Of a stretch of 64,000 nt of DNA, positions 17,921 to 28,311 are shown piece after piece. Source of the DNA: Paraburkholderia gardini (GTDB lineage: Bacteria > Pseudomonadota > Gammaproteobacteria > Burkholderiales > Burkholderiaceae); NCBI RefSeq assembly GCF_907164575.1, contig NZ_CAJQYY010000014.1, positions 89,565 through 153,564 on the forward strand, written 5' to 3'. The translations under genes and the position numbers were made by a program. Below the pieces are notes generated by a model, which saw only the letters and a list, made by a program, of their open reading frames with translations, ran no database searches and was not told the origin of the DNA. Position 1 is the stretch's first letter; each line of letters opens with the position of its first letter.

Positions 17921-18652
17921 CTAGTATTTCGTCCCCACGTGTAAAGCTACCACACCAGCTGACAAATTGTAATATTTGACGGCATCGAGGCCCGCTTGTT
18001 CCATCATTGTTTTTAAAGTTTCCTGATCCGGATGCATGCGGATCGATTCGGCAAGGTAGCGATAGCTTTCGGCGTCTTTCGCGAAGCGGTCGCCGAGCCA
18101 CGGCAGCACCTTGAACGAGTAGACGTCGTAGGCTTTCTTCAGCGGATCCCAGACTTTCGAGAACTCCAGCACGAGCAGCCGCCCGGCCGGCTTCAGCACG
18201 CGGCGCATTTCTGCCAGCGCCACGTCCTTATGCGTCATGTTGCGCAACCCGAAGGCGACAGTGACCACGTCGAAGTAGTTGTCCGGAAAGGGAATTTTCT
18301 CGGCATCGCACAACAGCGCCGGCGTGATCACGCCCTTGTCGAGCAGACGGTCGCGGCCCACGCGCAGCATCGATTCGTTGATGTCCGTGTGCCAGACTTC
18401 GCCCGTCGAGCCCGCCTGCTTCGCGAACGCCTTCGAAAGATCGCCGGTGCCGCCCGCGATATCGAGCACCTTGAAGCCCGGCCGCACAGCCGCCTGGGCG
18501 ATCGTGAACATCTTCCACGCGCGATGCAGCCCGCCCGACATCAGATCGTTCATCAGGTCGTAGTTGGTGGCGACCGAGTGGAACACACCCGCCACCTTCT
18601 TCGCTTTTTCCTGTTCGTCGACTGTCTGAAAGCCGAAGTGGGTTTTGTTCAT
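17921..18652 (-). CDS. ubiE: Ubiquinone/menaquinone C-methyltransferase UbiE
   Basis: This 243-residue SAM methyltransferase C-methylates the demethoxy-benzoquinol intermediate in coenzyme Q synthesis. Family signatures are clear: the start [31 protein letters not shown], the SAM loop [10 protein letters not shown], and [15 protein letters not shown]. The start at 18652 matches the family exactly. In-frame sequence continues upstream but is unrelated. It heads the ubiE/Tim44/ubiJ/ubiB stretch. Confidence 0.97.
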   Translation of the reverse strand: MNKTHFGFQTVDEQEKAKKVAGVFHSVATNYDLMNDLMSGGLHRAWKMFTIAQAAVRPGFKVLDIAGGTGDLSKAFAKQAGSTGEVWHTDINESMLRVGRDRLLDKGVITPALLCDAEKIPFPDNYFDVVTVAFGLRNMTHKDVALAEMRRVLKPAGRLLVLEFSKVWDPLKKAYDVYSFKVLPWLGDRFAKDAESYRYLAESIRMHPDQETLKTMMEQAGLDAVKYYNLSAGVVALHVGTKY

Positions 18653-18734
18653 CGCGCTTGTCCTTTCGCGTATTCTGGAATGTTGCGCCGCAATATCCGG
18701 CGCGCAGGCCGCATCGTACCAGCGGACGATCTGA

Positions 18735-19160
18735 TTAGTGGCAATGTCCGTGCCCGTGACCCTGGGGGGCGCCCGCTGCGTCCATCGGCGCGTCGCGGTC
18801 GACGCCCGCCGCTTCGAGCTTGCCGAGGTACTCGCGCCACAGTTCGTCCTGGCGGACCGCGATGTCGTACAGCAGGTCCCACGAATAGAGGCCGGTCGAA
18901 TGGCCGTCCGAGAAGGTCGGCTGCAGCGCGTAGTTACCGACACCTTCGATCGATACGATCGACACATCGCGCTTGCCGGTCTGCAGCGTTTCCTGACCCG
19001 GACCGTGGCCGCGCACTTCCGCTGACGGCGAAAACACGCGCAGAAGCTCGAACGGTACGCGGTAGCTTTCGCCCTCACCGTACTGGAGTTCGAGCACGTG
19101 CGATTTCGCGTGAACGACGACGCCGGTCGGAACCGGCGTGTCAGGAGTCAGTCCGCTCAT
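18735..19160 (-). CDS. DUF971 (gamma-butyrobetaine hydroxylase N-terminal-like) protein
   Basis: This 141-residue protein contains a DUF971 domain (about residues 12-105), with [21 protein letters not shown] and [21 protein letters not shown]. The C-terminus, GHGHGHCH, is a histidine/cysteine tail that may bind metal. Homologues are linked to Fe-S protein handling (ApbC/Mrp fusions). The role here is unknown. It is 7 bases downstream of the HIT gene and lies before ubiE. Confidence 0.85.
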   Translation of the reverse strand: MSGLTPDTPVPTGVVVHAKSHVLELQYGEGESYRVPFELLRVFSPSAEVRGHGPGQETLQTGKRDVSIVSIEGVGNYALQPTFSDGHSTGLYSWDLLYDIAVRQDELWREYLGKLEAAGVDRDAPMDAAGAPQGHGHGHCH

Positions 19161-19167
19161 GATGACC

Positions 19168-19599
19168 TCAGTCGAGAGCTTGTTCGATTTCGGTGCGTAC
19201 CGCTTCGCGCAGCAGCGTGGCCTGCGCGCGGCGCTGCGACAGCAGTGCCTCCGACACCGTCCGCTGGCGCGGCGCCCAGATGGGCAGCGGAAAATGCGCG
19301 TCGTTGGAAAAGCGCGGAATCACATGCCAGTGCACGTGCGGCACCTGGTTGCCAAGACTCGCGAGATTCACCTTCACCGGTTGCATCACCCGACGCATCG
19401 CACGTTCGACCGCATAGACCGCGCGCATCACGCGATCACGCTCTTCTTCAGACAGATCGGAAAACTCGGCGATATGCGCGTTCCAGATTACCCGGCAAAA
19501 ACCCGGGTAATCGTGTTCACCGGCCAGAACGACACGTAGCGTATCGTCCTGCCACAGCACATCGCCGCCTTCCTCCCGGCAAAATACACAATCCATCAT
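19168..19599 (-). CDS. HIT-family nucleotide hydrolase/transferase
   Basis: This 143-residue histidine-triad protein has the motif HVHWH (His88, His90, His92) in QVPHVHWHVIPRF. An N-terminal CVFC pair and KVNLASLGN are also present. HIT proteins hydrolyse dinucleotide or nucleoside phosphoramidate substrates; the specific substrate cannot be told from sequence. It lies 30 bases after the large FAD oxidoreductase gene and just before the DUF971 gene. Confidence 0.9.
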   Translation of the reverse strand: MMDCVFCREEGGDVLWQDDTLRVVLAGEHDYPGFCRVIWNAHIAEFSDLSEEERDRVMRAVYAVERAMRRVMQPVKVNLASLGNQVPHVHWHVIPRFSNDAHFPLPIWAPRQRTVSEALLSQRRAQATLLREAVRTEIEQALD

Positions 19600-19629
19600 C
19601 TTCCCCGCACGGATATGTCAGCCGTGTCA

Positions 19630-22600
19630 TTAGACCAGCACGCGCTCGATTCCGCCATTGTTCGCACGTTGTACATAGTCGGCCATCCATTCCTCGCCCA
19701 GCACGTGACGCGCCATTTCGACGACGATGTAATCCGCTTCGGTGCCCGAGTCTTCGTTATAGCGGGACAGGCCCTGCAGGCACGACGGGCAGCTCGTGAG
19801 AATCTTGATGTCCGGCACCTTGCCCGGCTGCGCGCCGTTGCCGGCCTTCAGCACCGAGCCTTCGGCCGCGCCCGCCGACGCATTCGCCGGATCGGCCGGG
19901 TTCGCCCCCACCTCACCGACTAACGGAATAGCACGCAGCCGCGCCGCGCCCTTGCGCATCTCCTCTTCCTTGCGGAAGCGGACCTGCGTCGAGATATCCG
20001 GACGCGTCACGGCGAGCGTGCCCGATTCGCCGCAGCAACGATCGTTCTTCTCGATTTTGTAGCCGTCGTGCTCGGAACCCATCAGTTCATTGACGAGTTT
20101 CACCGGGTCCATCGTCTTGATCGGCGTGTGGCACGGGTCGTGATACATGTAGCGCGTGCCGCTGACGCCTTCGAGCTTCATGCCCTTTTCAAGCAGGAAT
20201 TCGTGGATGTCGATGATCCGGCAGCCCGGGAAGATCTTCTCGAATTCGTAACCCGCAAGCTGGTCGTAACACGTGCCGCACGACACCACGACCGTCTTGA
20301 TGTCGAGGTAGTTCAGCGTGTTCGCGACGCGATGGAACAGCACGCGGTTATCCGTCACGATTTTCTCGGCCTTGTCGTACTGGCCCGAGCCGCGCTGCGG
20401 ATAGCCGCAGCACAGGTAACCCGGCGGCAGCACGGTCTGCACGCCCGCTTCCCACAGCATCGCCTGGGTCGCGAGGCCGACCTGCGAGAAGAGACGCTCC
20501 GAACCGCAGCCCGGGAAGTAGAACACCGCTTCCGAATCGGCCGTGGTCGTCTTCGGGTTGCGGATGATCGGCACGATCTTGTTGTCTTCGATGTCGAGCA
20601 GCGCGCGCGCCGTTTTCTTCGGCAGATTACCCGGCATCTTCTTGTTCATGAAGTGGATCACCTGCTCGACGACGGGCGGCTTGCCGACTGTCGCCGGCGG
20701 ACGCGTCGTCTGCTTCTTCGCGAACTTCTTCAGCAGCTCGTTGCCGAGGCGCTGCGCCTTGTAGCCCACGCCCATCATCGCGGTGCGCGCGAGATTGATG
20801 GTCTGCGGGTTAGTGGCGTTGAGGAAGAACATGCCGGCCGCGTTGCCCGGGTTGAACTTCTTCTTGCCCATCTTGCGCAGCAGGTTGCGCATGTTCATCG
20901 TCACGTCGCCGAAGTCGATCTTCACCGGACATGGCGTCACGCACTTGTGACAGACCGTGCAGTGATCGGCGACGTCGTTGAACTCGTCCCAGTGCTTGAT
21001 CGACACGCCGCGGCGCGTCTGCTCTTCGTACAGGAACGCCTCGACCAGCAAGGATGTGGCGAGAATCTTGTTGCGCGGGCTGTACAGCAGGTTCGCGCGC
21101 GGCACGTGCGTCGCGCACACCGGCTTGCACTTGCCGCAGCGCAGGCAGTCTTTCACCGAATCGGCGATCGCGCCGATGTCGGACTGCTGCATGATCAGCG
21201 ACTCATAGCCCATCAGGCCAAAGCTCGGCGTGTACGCGTTACGCAGGTCCGCACCCGGGAGCAGCTTGCCCGCGTTGAAGCGGCCATGCGGGTCGACGCG
21301 CTGCTTGTACGCGCGGAATTCGCCGATTTCGTCTTCCGTCAGGAATTCGAGCTTCGTGATGCCGATACCGTGCTCGCCGGAAATCACGCCGTCGAGCGAA
21401 CGCGCGAGCTTCATGATGCGCGCGACCGCCGTGTGGGCGTCCTGCAGCATCTCGTAGTTGTCGGAATTGACCGGAATATTCGTGTGAACGTTGCCGTCGC
21501 CCGCGTGCATGTGCAGCGCGACGAACACGCGGCCGCGCAGCACCTGCTTGTGGATGGCCTGCGCTTCGTCGAGGATCGGCTTGAACTCGCCGCCCGCGAA
21601 AATCTGGCGCAATTCCGCGCGAATCTCCTGCTTCCACGACACGCGTACCGTACGGTCCTGCGTCACGTGGAAAACGGTGGCGTCCGGTTGATCATCGACG
21701 CGGTCCGCGAATTTCTCCGCGAGACCTTCATAGCCGAGCTGCACCATGTAGTGCTGCGCCTCGCGCAGCGACAGGTCGAGCTTGTCGCGCAGGAACTCCC
21801 AACGCGCACGCACGTGCTTCAGCAGATCCAGCGCCTGCTGCACGCGGTCTTCGAGCAGCTCGGCGCTCGGAATTTCGTTCGCGTCGTCGCTCTTGCCGAG
21901 CGGCAGCTTGCCGGCCTTGAAGAACGCTTCGAGCGCATCGATCAGTTGCAGCTTGTTCTTGATCGACAGCTCGATGTTGATGCGCTCGATGCCGTCCGTG
22001 TACTCGCCCATCCGGTTGAGCGGAATCACGACGTCTTCGTTGATCTTGAACGCGTTCGTGTGCTTCGCGATCGCGGCCGTGCGGCTGCGGTCGAGCCAGA
22101 AGCGCTTGCGCGCTTCCGCGCTCACGGCGACAAACCCTTCGCCGCTCTTGCCGTTGGCCATCCGCACCACTTCCGACGTGGCCTGCGCGACCGCATCGGC
22201 GTCATCGCCGACGATATCGCCGATCAGCACCATCTTCGGAAACGCGTTGCGCTTGCTCTTCGTCGCGTAGCCGACCGCGCGCAGATAGCGCTCGTCCAGA
22301 TGTTCGAGGCCCGCGAGAATCGCGCCGCCCTTCTTCGACGTCTCGAACAGGTATTCCTTGATTTCGACGATGCTCGGAATCGCCTCGCGCGCCTGGCCGA
22401 AAAATTCGAGGCAGACAGTGCGCGTATTCGCGGGCATCTTGTGCAGCACCCAGCGCGCCGACGTAATCAGACCGTCGCAGCCTTCCTTCTGGATGCCCGG
22501 CAGACCGGCCAGGAACTTGTCGGTGACGTCCTTGCCGAGCCCTTCCTTGCGGAAACGCCGGCCTTCGATGTCGAGCGACTCGGTGCGCAGCAGCTTTTCG

Positions 22601-23715
22601 CCCGGCGCGTGCTCGCCGTCGAACCACTGCAGTTCGAAGCGCGCGACCGGGATGTCATGGATCTTGCCCATATTGTGGTCAAGACGCGTGACTTCGAGCC
22701 AGTTGCCCTCCGGGTCGACCATGCGCCACCAGGCGAGGTTGTCGAGCGCCGTGCCCCACAGCACCGCCTTCTTGCCGCCCGCGTTCATCGCGACGTTGCC
22801 GCCGATACACGATGCGTCGAGCGAGGTCGGATCGACCGCGAACACGAAACCCGCCTGCTCGGCGGCTTCAGTCACACGACGCGTGACGACACCCGCGCCC
22901 GAGAAGATCGTCGCGACGCGCCGGCCGACGCCGGGCAATTCGGTCATCTCGACAGCGCCGAGCTCTTCGAGCTTTTCGGTGTTGATGACGGCCGCAAACG
23001 GCGTGAGCGGCACCGCGCCGCCCGTGTAGCCCGTGCCACCGCCTCGCGGGATCACGGTCAGACCGAGTTCGAAGCACGCCTTGATGAGGCCGGCGATTTC
23101 GGCTTCGGTATCCGGCGTCAGGACGACGAACGGGTATTCGACGCGCCAGTCGGTCGCATCGGTGACGTGCGAGACGCGCGACAGGCCGTCGAAACGGATG
23201 TTGTCCTTCTGCGTCTGGCGGCCGAGCACTTTGGTCGCACGCTTGCGCAGGTCGGCGGTTTTGTCGAACTCGCTTGCGAAATCCGCGACGGCGCGGCGCG
23301 CGGCGGCGACCAGCGTTTCGACGCGCGCCGCGCGGTCGATGCCGGCTTCGTCGCCATGTTCGATCAGGTCGGCTTTGCGACGCTTCTCGATTTCGGTCAG
23401 ACGATGGTTCAGCGCTTCGATCAGCAGCGTGCGGCGCTTCGGGTTGTCGAGCAGGTCGTCCTGCAGATACGGATTGCGGCGCACAACCCAGATGTCGCCG
23501 AGCACTTCGTACAGCATCCGCGCCGAACGGCCGGTGCGGCGTTCGGCGCGCAGTTCGGCGAGCGCGGCCCAGGCTTCGTCGCCCAGCAGCCGGATGACGA
23601 TTTCGCGATCGGAAAACGACGTGTAGTTATAGGGGATTTCGCGCAGGCGCGGTTCGAGGTCGACGGCTACCGCGGCGGCGGCACCGTGCGGATCGAAAAC
23701 TTGAGGTGCGTTCAT
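19630..23715 (-). CDS. Large FAD-linked / Fe-S oxidoreductase with DUF3683 N-terminus (D-lactate dehydrogenase-like)
   Basis: This 1361-residue protein is built from an N-terminal DUF3683-like region (to about 180) and an FAD-binding PCMH fold (about 190-380, [15 protein letters not shown]). An FAD-oxidase C-terminal domain follows (to about 840), with [16 protein letters not shown] and SGEHGIG. Two [4Fe-4S] motifs come next ([11 protein letters not shown] near 855, [12 protein letters not shown] near 920). The CCG heterodisulfide-reductase-like repeats (CCGYPQRG near 1103, CCGESG near 1227, CPSCLQG near 1313) are last. Such proteins oxidise 2-hydroxy acids and pass electrons to the quinone pool. 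The substrate is unproven; D-lactate or D-2-hydroxyglutarate are candidates. Confidence 0.88.
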   Translation of the reverse strand: MNAPQVFDPHGAAAAVAVDLEPRLREIPYNYTSFSDREIVIRLLGDEAWAALAELRAERRTGRSARMLYEVLGDIWVVRRNPYLQDDLLDNPKRRTLLIEALNHRLTEIEKRRKADLIEHGDEAGIDRAARVETLVAAARRAVADFASEFDKTADLRKRATKVLGRQTQKDNIRFDGLSRVSHVTDATDWRVEYPFVVLTPDTEAEIAGLIKACFELGLTVIPRGGGTGYTGGAVPLTPFAAVINTEKLEELGAVEMTELPGVGRRVATIFSGAGVVTRRVTEAAEQAGFVFAVDPTSLDASCIGGNVAMNAGGKKAVLWGTALDNLAWWRMVDPEGNWLEVTRLDHNMGKIHDIPVARFELQWFDGEHAPGEKLLRTESLDIEGRRFRKEGLGKDVTDKFLAGLPGIQKEGCDGLITSARWVLHKMPANTRTVCLEFFGQAREAIPSIVEIKEYLFETSKKGGAILAGLEHLDERYLRAVGYATKSKRNAFPKMVLIGDIVGDDADAVAQATSEVVRMANGKSGEGFVAVSAEARKRFWLDRSRTAAIAKHTNAFKINEDVVIPLNRMGEYTDGIERINIELSIKNKLQLIDALEAFFKAGKLPLGKSDDANEIPSAELLEDRVQQALDLLKHVRARWEFLRDKLDLSLREAQHYMVQLGYEGLAEKFADRVDDQPDATVFHVTQDRTVRVSWKQEIRAELRQIFAGGEFKPILDEAQAIHKQVLRGRVFVALHMHAGDGNVHTNIPVNSDNYEMLQDAHTAVARIMKLARSLDGVISGEHGIGITKLEFLTEDEIGEFRAYKQRVDPHGRFNAGKLLPGADLRNAYTPSFGLMGYESLIMQQSDIGAIADSVKDCLRCGKCKPVCATHVPRANLLYSPRNKILATSLLVEAFLYEEQTRRGVSIKHWDEFNDVADHCTVCHKCVTPCPVKIDFGDVTMNMRNLLRKMGKKKFNPGNAAGMFFLNATNPQTINLARTAMMGVGYKAQRLGNELLKKFAKKQTTRPPATVGKPPVVEQVIHFMNKKMPGNLPKKTARALLDIEDNKIVPIIRNPKTTTADSEAVFYFPGCGSERLFSQVGLATQAMLWEAGVQTVLPPGYLCCGYPQRGSGQYDKAEKIVTDNRVLFHRVANTLNYLDIKTVVVSCGTCYDQLAGYEFEKIFPGCRIIDIHEFLLEKGMKLEGVSGTRYMYHDPCHTPIKTMDPVKLVNELMGSEHDGYKIEKNDRCCGESGTLAVTRPDISTQVRFRKEEEMRKGAARLRAIPLVGEVGANPADPANASAGAAEGSVLKAGNGAQPGKVPDIKILTSCPSCLQGLSRYNEDSGTEADYIVVEMARHVLGEEWMADYVQRANNGGIERVLV

Positions 23716-24181
23716 ATTCGGACGACTCGGTGGGTCAGCAAAACCCGCTTCAGACGAAGAGGCCGGCTGACAGTGCGCGTGGGGCGCAATTCTGGAAATC
23801 TTTCTGTTGGGTGAAGCCCGGACGACGGAAAATCACATCGACGGCCTCACGGCGCTAGCAGCTACACGATCGTGCATGCCGGACGTGCCGCTGCGCCGCG
23901 GGACGGGACTCACGCGGTACGGGCATCAAATGGTCGATCCGGGGCTGCCAGTGCATCTTCCGATCCTTGTTCCAAAACCGGATTCTAACGCATGATGCAT
24001 GCGCGCGCCGGAGGCGGAATCAGGCTTCGACAGGCGTTTCACGCGTCTGCCCCGCCGATGGACGATCCATTTCGTACACAGGCACGGCGCCCGGCGCTCG
24101 CGCCCCCAGAGCCAGCCGGACGACGGTTGGCGCTATCATTAGCCCTTTCCTGTCCCGCAAAGCGCGTTGCGCGCCACCCGC
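23716..24181. other. Divergent intergenic region between the FAD oxidoreductase and ilvA
   Basis: In these 466 bases I see no credible gene: the short frames have no family pattern or ribosome site. It must hold the promoters of both flanking genes. A possible -10 for ilvA is TATCAT near 24133, without a convincing -35. Confidence 0.5.
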
Positions 24182-25705
24182 ATGGCTTCCCACGACTATC
24201 TGAAGAAAACCCTGACCGCGCGCGTCTACGACGTGGCCCGCGAGACCGAGCTCGAACGTGCGCCGAATCTGTCGGCACGGTTGCGCAACCCGATTTATCT
24301 AAAGCGTGAGGACAATCAGCCGGTTTTCTCATTCAAGCTGCGCGGCGCGTACAACAAGATGGTGAACCTGCCGGCCGATGCGCTGGAACGCGGCATCATC
24401 ACGGCATCGGCGGGCAATCACGCGCAGGGCGTGGCGCTGTCTGCGGCGCGGCTTGGCGTGAAGGCGATCATCGTGGTGCCTGTCACGACACCTCAGGTGA
24501 AAGTCGACGCGGTGCGCGCCCACGGTGGCCCGACCGTCGAAGTCGTGCAGTTCGGCGAATCGTTTAGCGACGCCTACGGGCACGCCACGCAACTCCAGGA
24601 AGAACGCGGACTCACGTTCGTGCATCCGTTCGACGATCCGTACGTGATCGCCGGCCAGGGCACCGTCGCGATGGAGATCCTGCGCCAGCACCAGGGGCCG
24701 CTGCACGCGATCTTCGTGCCGATCGGCGGTGGCGGTCTTGCGGCAGGCGTCGCGGCCTACGTCAAGGCGGTGCGCCCCGAGATCAAGGTTATCGGCGTGC
24801 AGACTGAGGATTCGTGCGCGATGGCCGAATCGTTGAAGGCGAAAAAGCGCGTCACGCTGAACGAAGTCGGTCTCTTCTCCGATGGCACCGCGGTGAAGCT
24901 GGTCGGCGAAGAAACGTTCCGCCTGTGCAGCGAGTACCTCGACGACGTGCTGGTCGTGAACACCGACGCGCTGTGCGCCGCCATCAAGGATGTCTTCCAG
25001 GACACGCGCAGCGTGCTGGAGCCGGCGGGCGCGCTCGCGGTAGCGGGCGCGAAGCAGTACGCGGAACGCGAAGGCATCGAGGGGCAGACGTTCGTCGCGA
25101 TCACGTCCGGCGCCAACATGAATTTCGACCGGATGCGCTTCGTCGCGGAGCGTGCCGAAGTGGGCGAGGCGCGCGAGGCGGTGTTCGCCGTCACGATTCC
25201 CGAGGAGCGCGGCAGCTTCAGACGCTTTTGCGAACTGGTCGGCACACGCAGCGTGACCGAATTCAACTACCGGATCGCGGATGCCAGTTCGGCGCACATC
25301 TTCGTCGGCGTGCAGATCAGGAACCGCGGCGAATCGGCTGAGATCGCGACAACGTTCGAGGAACACGGTTTCGCGACCGTCGACCTGACGCACGACGAAC
25401 TCTCGAAGCAGCACATCCGTTACATGGTGGGCGGCCGCTCGCCGCTTGCTCACGACGAACGCCTGTTCCGCTTCGAGTTTCCGGAACGGCCGGGCGCGCT
25501 GATGAAGTTCCTGTCGTCGATGGCGCCGAACTGGAACATCAGCCTGTTTCACTACCGCAATCAGGGTGCCGATTACAGTTCTATCCTCGTCGGCATCCAG
25601 GTGCCGGGCGCGGAGAACGGCGAGTTCGCGCGCTTCCTCGGTTCGCTCGGTTATCCATACTGGGAAGAAAGCGCGAATCCGGTTTACCGGCTGTTCCTTT
25701 CCTGA
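24182..25705 (+). CDS. ilvA: Threonine ammonia-lyase, biosynthetic (IlvA)
   Basis: This 507-residue PLP enzyme deaminates L-threonine to 2-oxobutanoate, the first step to isoleucine. The PLP lysine is Lys52 in SFKLRGAYNK, and the phosphate-binding glycine loop is IGGGGLAAG. Two ACT-like regulatory domains occupy about residues 335-505 (FAVTIPEERGSF and FRFEFPERPGALMKF). This is the architecture of the isoleucine-inhibited form. I chose the ATG at 24182 (MASHDYLKKTL) over one five codons upstream. Confidence 0.96.
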   Translation: MASHDYLKKTLTARVYDVARETELERAPNLSARLRNPIYLKREDNQPVFSFKLRGAYNKMVNLPADALERGIITASAGNHAQGVALSAARLGVKAIIVVPVTTPQVKVDAVRAHGGPTVEVVQFGESFSDAYGHATQLQEERGLTFVHPFDDPYVIAGQGTVAMEILRQHQGPLHAIFVPIGGGGLAAGVAAYVKAVRPEIKVIGVQTEDSCAMAESLKAKKRVTLNEVGLFSDGTAVKLVGEETFRLCSEYLDDVLVVNTDALCAAIKDVFQDTRSVLEPAGALAVAGAKQYAEREGIEGQTFVAITSGANMNFDRMRFVAERAEVGEAREAVFAVTIPEERGSFRRFCELVGTRSVTEFNYRIADASSAHIFVGVQIRNRGESAEIATTFEEHGFATVDLTHDELSKQHIRYMVGGRSPLAHDERLFRFEFPERPGALMKFLSSMAPNWNISLFHYRNQGADYSSILVGIQVPGAENGEFARFLGSLGYPYWEESANPVYRLFLS

Positions 25706-25726
25706 CGGCGCGGGACGTCGACGCAT

Positions 25727-26644
25727 ATGGCTTTTTCGCTCGAAGACAAGCTGGTCGTGGCGATTTCATCGCGGGCGCTGTTCGACTTCGAGGAAGAGAA
25801 CCGCGTCTACGAAGCCGGCGACCTGCAGGCTTACGAGGCATTGCAGCGTCAGCGTCTGAACGTGCCGGCACGACCGGGCGTCGCGTTTGCGCTGATTCGC
25901 AAGTTGCTGGCGCTGAACGAGGGCGCGCATCGCGTGGAGGTCGTGATCCTGTCGCGCAGCGATCCGATCAGCGGATTGCGCGCGTTCAGTTCGTGCCGCG
26001 AGCATGGCCTTGCGATCGAGCGCGGCGTGTTCACGCGTGGGCGCGCGCCGTTCGGCTACCTGAAGCCGCTGAACGCATCGCTCTTTCTGTCCGCGAATCA
26101 GGACGACGTGCGCGACGCACTGGCTGCCGGATTTCCGGCTGCGCGCGTGCTGCCGGAATCGGCGAAAATGGCAAGCAGACATCCAGACGAGATTCGCATT
26201 GCCTTCGACGGCGACGCCGTGCTGTTTTCCGACGAGGCCGAGCGCGTGTTCCAGAAGGAGGGGCTGGGCGCGTTTATCGGTCACGAGACTGACAAGAAGG
26301 ATCTGCCGCTCGCGGACGGACCGCTAAAGCCGCTGCTGGGCGCGCTGCATCGTCTGCAGAAACTGGCTGGCGAGGCCGCGCCGACGCAGAGCGCGCCGAT
26401 GCGTATCCGTACCGCGCTGGTGACGGCGCGCTCCGCGCCCGCGCATGAGCGCGCGATCCGGACGCTGATGCAATGGAACATCGAAATCGACGAAGCGATG
26501 TTCCTCGGTGGGCTCGACAAGGGTGAGTTCCTGCGCGAGTTCGAGCCGGACTTTTTCTTCGACGACCAGATCCGCCATTGCGAATCGGCCCGCGTGGTTA
26601 CGGCGACCGGGCACGTCGTGAGTGGCATCGTGAACGCATCATGA
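25727..26644 (+). CDS. 5'-nucleotidase, cytosolic NT5C1-like family
   Basis: This 305-residue protein resembles the 5_nucleotid family (PF06189, animal cN-I relatives), which dephosphorylates nucleoside monophosphates. Family-like segments are the start [21 protein letters not shown], then [24 protein letters not shown] and [13 protein letters not shown]. It follows ilvA by 21 bases and overlaps the queF start as ATGA, so it is translated with queF. The link to queuosine synthesis is only positional. Confidence 0.8.
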   Translation: MAFSLEDKLVVAISSRALFDFEEENRVYEAGDLQAYEALQRQRLNVPARPGVAFALIRKLLALNEGAHRVEVVILSRSDPISGLRAFSSCREHGLAIERGVFTRGRAPFGYLKPLNASLFLSANQDDVRDALAAGFPAARVLPESAKMASRHPDEIRIAFDGDAVLFSDEAERVFQKEGLGAFIGHETDKKDLPLADGPLKPLLGALHRLQKLAGEAAPTQSAPMRIRTALVTARSAPAHERAIRTLMQWNIEIDEAMFLGGLDKGEFLREFEPDFFFDDQIRHCESARVVTATGHVVSGIVNAS

Positions 26645-27465
26645 CACCTGAACAATCGCCGCTTGGCAAACCTTCTTCCTATACGGAACAGTACGACGCA
26701 TCGCTGCTCTTCCCGATTGCGCGCGGTGTTGCGCGCGAGCCGATCGGCATTGGCGCGCAGTTGCCGTTCTTCGGCACGGACATCTGGAATGCGTATGAGC
26801 TTTCGTGGCTGAACGCGCGGGGCAAGCCACAGATCGCGGTGGCGACGTTCTTTATTCCGGCCGATTCGCCGAATATTGTCGAGTCGAAGTCGTTCAAGCT
26901 TTACCTTGGCTCGTTTGCGCACACGGCGTTCGAGTCGATCGACGTCGTACGCGAGACGATCAGGCGGGATGTGTCGGCTGCGAGTGGCGCATCGGTTTCC
27001 TTGCATCTCGCGCCGCCGGCTGAATTTGGCAAGCTTGCGCTTGAGGAGTTCGAAGGGTTGTCGCTGGACCGGCTGGATCTGGATACGTCTGTGTACCATC
27101 CGGAGCCTTCGTTTTTGACTGCTGCTCTGGATGAGGCGCCTGTCGAGGAGACGGTGTTCTCGAATCTGCTGAAGTCGAATTGCCCTGTGACCGGGCAGCC
27201 GGACTGGGGCAGCGTGCAGATTCATTATGTCGGTCCGCAGATCGATCATGCGGGGTTATTGCGGTACATTATTTCCTACCGCAACCATACCGGGTTTCAT
27301 GAACAATGCGTCGAGCGGATTTTTGTCGATGTGGCGAGGGCCTGCCGGCCTGTCAAGCTGGCGGTTTATGCGCGCTATACGCGGCGCGGCGGGCTTGATA
27401 TCAATCCTTTTCGTACTAACTTTAATTTGCCCATGCCGGATAATTTGCGTACCGCGCGGCAGTGA
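26641..27465 (+). CDS. queF: NADPH-dependent 7-cyano-7-deazaguanine reductase QueF
   Basis: QueF reduces preQ0 to preQ1 in queuosine tRNA modification. The 274-residue protein is the long two-domain form. The signature [12 protein letters not shown] begins at residue 81, and the thioimide-forming Cys181 lies in [11 protein letters not shown]. The start at 26641 ([10 protein letters not shown]) overlaps the preceding stop as ATGA. The gene ends just before a long inverted repeat. No preQ1 riboswitch is evident in the region upstream of ilvA or inside the operon. Confidence 0.96.
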   Translation: MTPEQSPLGKPSSYTEQYDASLLFPIARGVAREPIGIGAQLPFFGTDIWNAYELSWLNARGKPQIAVATFFIPADSPNIVESKSFKLYLGSFAHTAFESIDVVRETIRRDVSAASGASVSLHLAPPAEFGKLALEEFEGLSLDRLDLDTSVYHPEPSFLTAALDEAPVEETVFSNLLKSNCPVTGQPDWGSVQIHYVGPQIDHAGLLRYIISYRNHTGFHEQCVERIFVDVARACRPVKLAVYARYTRRGGLDINPFRTNFNLPMPDNLRTARQ

Positions 27466-27523
27466 TTTTTTTGTTGTTCTGGATTTTTTTGGCCCCTTTG
27501 GCAGGGCGGCATTTTGTTCTTCT

Positions 27524-27797
27524 GGCTTTTTGGCCTTTCCTTGTTTTGCATTTGGTCTATTAATGTTGCCCCTGTGCGGGGCGGCCTGGGATTTGAGGGC
27601 GACACTTCATGGGTTGCCATTCTCGATGAATGACGCACCAGGAAAAGGTGAGTTTTCGAAGCGCCTTTCTTTTGCCTACTTTTCTTTGGAAGACGCCCCG
27701 AAGGAAGTCCCCTTGGGGGACAAAGAAAAGTAGGTGCCGCCCCGCACAGGGGCGACGCTAATAGACCAAAAGCAAAGCAAGGAAAGGCCAAAAACCC
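27524..27797. repeat. Long inverted repeat element, 62-nt arms around a structured 150-nt centre
   Basis: The left arm (27524-27585) and the reverse complement of the right arm (27736-27797) match at about 56 of 62 positions. The arms contain GGCCTTTCCTTG, TTTGGTCTATTA and CCCCTGTGCGGGGCGGC. Inside, CCTACTTTTCTTTG (27675-27688) and CAAAGAAAAGTAGG (27721-27734) form a perfect 14-bp second stem. A small GTCCCC/GGGGAC hairpin lies at the centre. The block fills most of the 376-bp gap between queF and the RidA gene. The similar peptides read from opposite strands here are an effect of the symmetry, not genes. The transcript could fold into one very long hairpin. Confidence 0.85.
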
Positions 27798-27841
27798 AGA
27801 ACAAGAAAAGGCCAAAGCAAAAACAACAAAAAACCAAACCC

Positions 27842-28228
27842 CTAGCCGCCAGGCGCCTTATAAGCGACACAATCCACTTCCACCCGGCAATCGATCACCA
27901 TGCTGGACACAACACAAGCCCGCGCAGGCGGATTCTCGCCAAAATACTCACGAAACACCTTATTGAAAGAAGCAAAATCGCGCGGATCATCGAGCCACAC
28001 CCCACACCGCACGACGTGCTCAGCCCCATATCCAGCTTCCTTGAGAATGGCAAAAACGTTCTGAATCGCCTTGTGCGATTGCTCAACGATGCCGCCGTTG
28101 ATCACTTCGCCGTTCTCCATCGGCGTCTGGCCAGAAACAAACAGCCAGCCGTCCGCTTCGACCGCGCGAGCAAAAGGCATATGCTGCCCACCGGTACCCT
28201 TTCCACCTTCCACGCCATAACGCTTCAT
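27842..28228 (-). CDS. RidA-family (YjgF/UK114) reactive imine deaminase
   Basis: This 128-residue RidA-type protein should hydrolyse enamine/imine intermediates made by PLP deaminases. Family features are DGWLFVSGQTPM, GGIVEQSHKAIQNVFAILKEAG, and the conserved arginine in PPARACV. GAGGAG lies seven bases before the ATG at 28228 (MKRYGVEGG). It is the last gene of the leftward D-aminoacylase unit. Its partner would be the PLP deaminase encoded divergently at 30860, which releases such imines. Confidence 0.9.
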   Translation of the reverse strand: MKRYGVEGGKGTGGQHMPFARAVEADGWLFVSGQTPMENGEVINGGIVEQSHKAIQNVFAILKEAGYGAEHVVRCGVWLDDPRDFASFNKVFREYFGENPPARACVVSSMVIDCRVEVDCVAYKAPGG

Positions 28229-28311
28229 CACATCACTCCTCAATCAAAACCGGCGAAGCCAGACAAACCAGCCACACCATAAAAGTTAACAACCAGCAAA
28301 AAACCAGAAAA

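Noticed and set aside
20068..23814. 1248-codon open frame opposite the FAD/Fe-S oxidoreductase
   Set aside because: Its length is due to codon bias in a high-GC gene. Its composition (Arg, His, Ala, Val) has no domain, and the minus strand encodes clear FAD and Fe-S motifs.
24329..25726. Long antisense frame opposite ilvA (465 codons)
   Set aside because: It is a high-GC shadow of ilvA: arginine/histidine-rich with no domain, while the plus strand carries a complete threonine deaminase.
26641..27465. preQ1 riboswitch controlling queF
   Set aside because: queF overlaps the preceding gene by four bases, and no aptamer-like leader is seen before it or before ilvA.
27375..27870. Short reading frames on both strands in the queF-RidA gap with similar peptides (FLAFPCFAFGLL...PLCGAA)
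   Set aside because: They come from the two arms of one inverted repeat read in opposite directions. They have no ribosome site or family pattern and overlap queF on one side.
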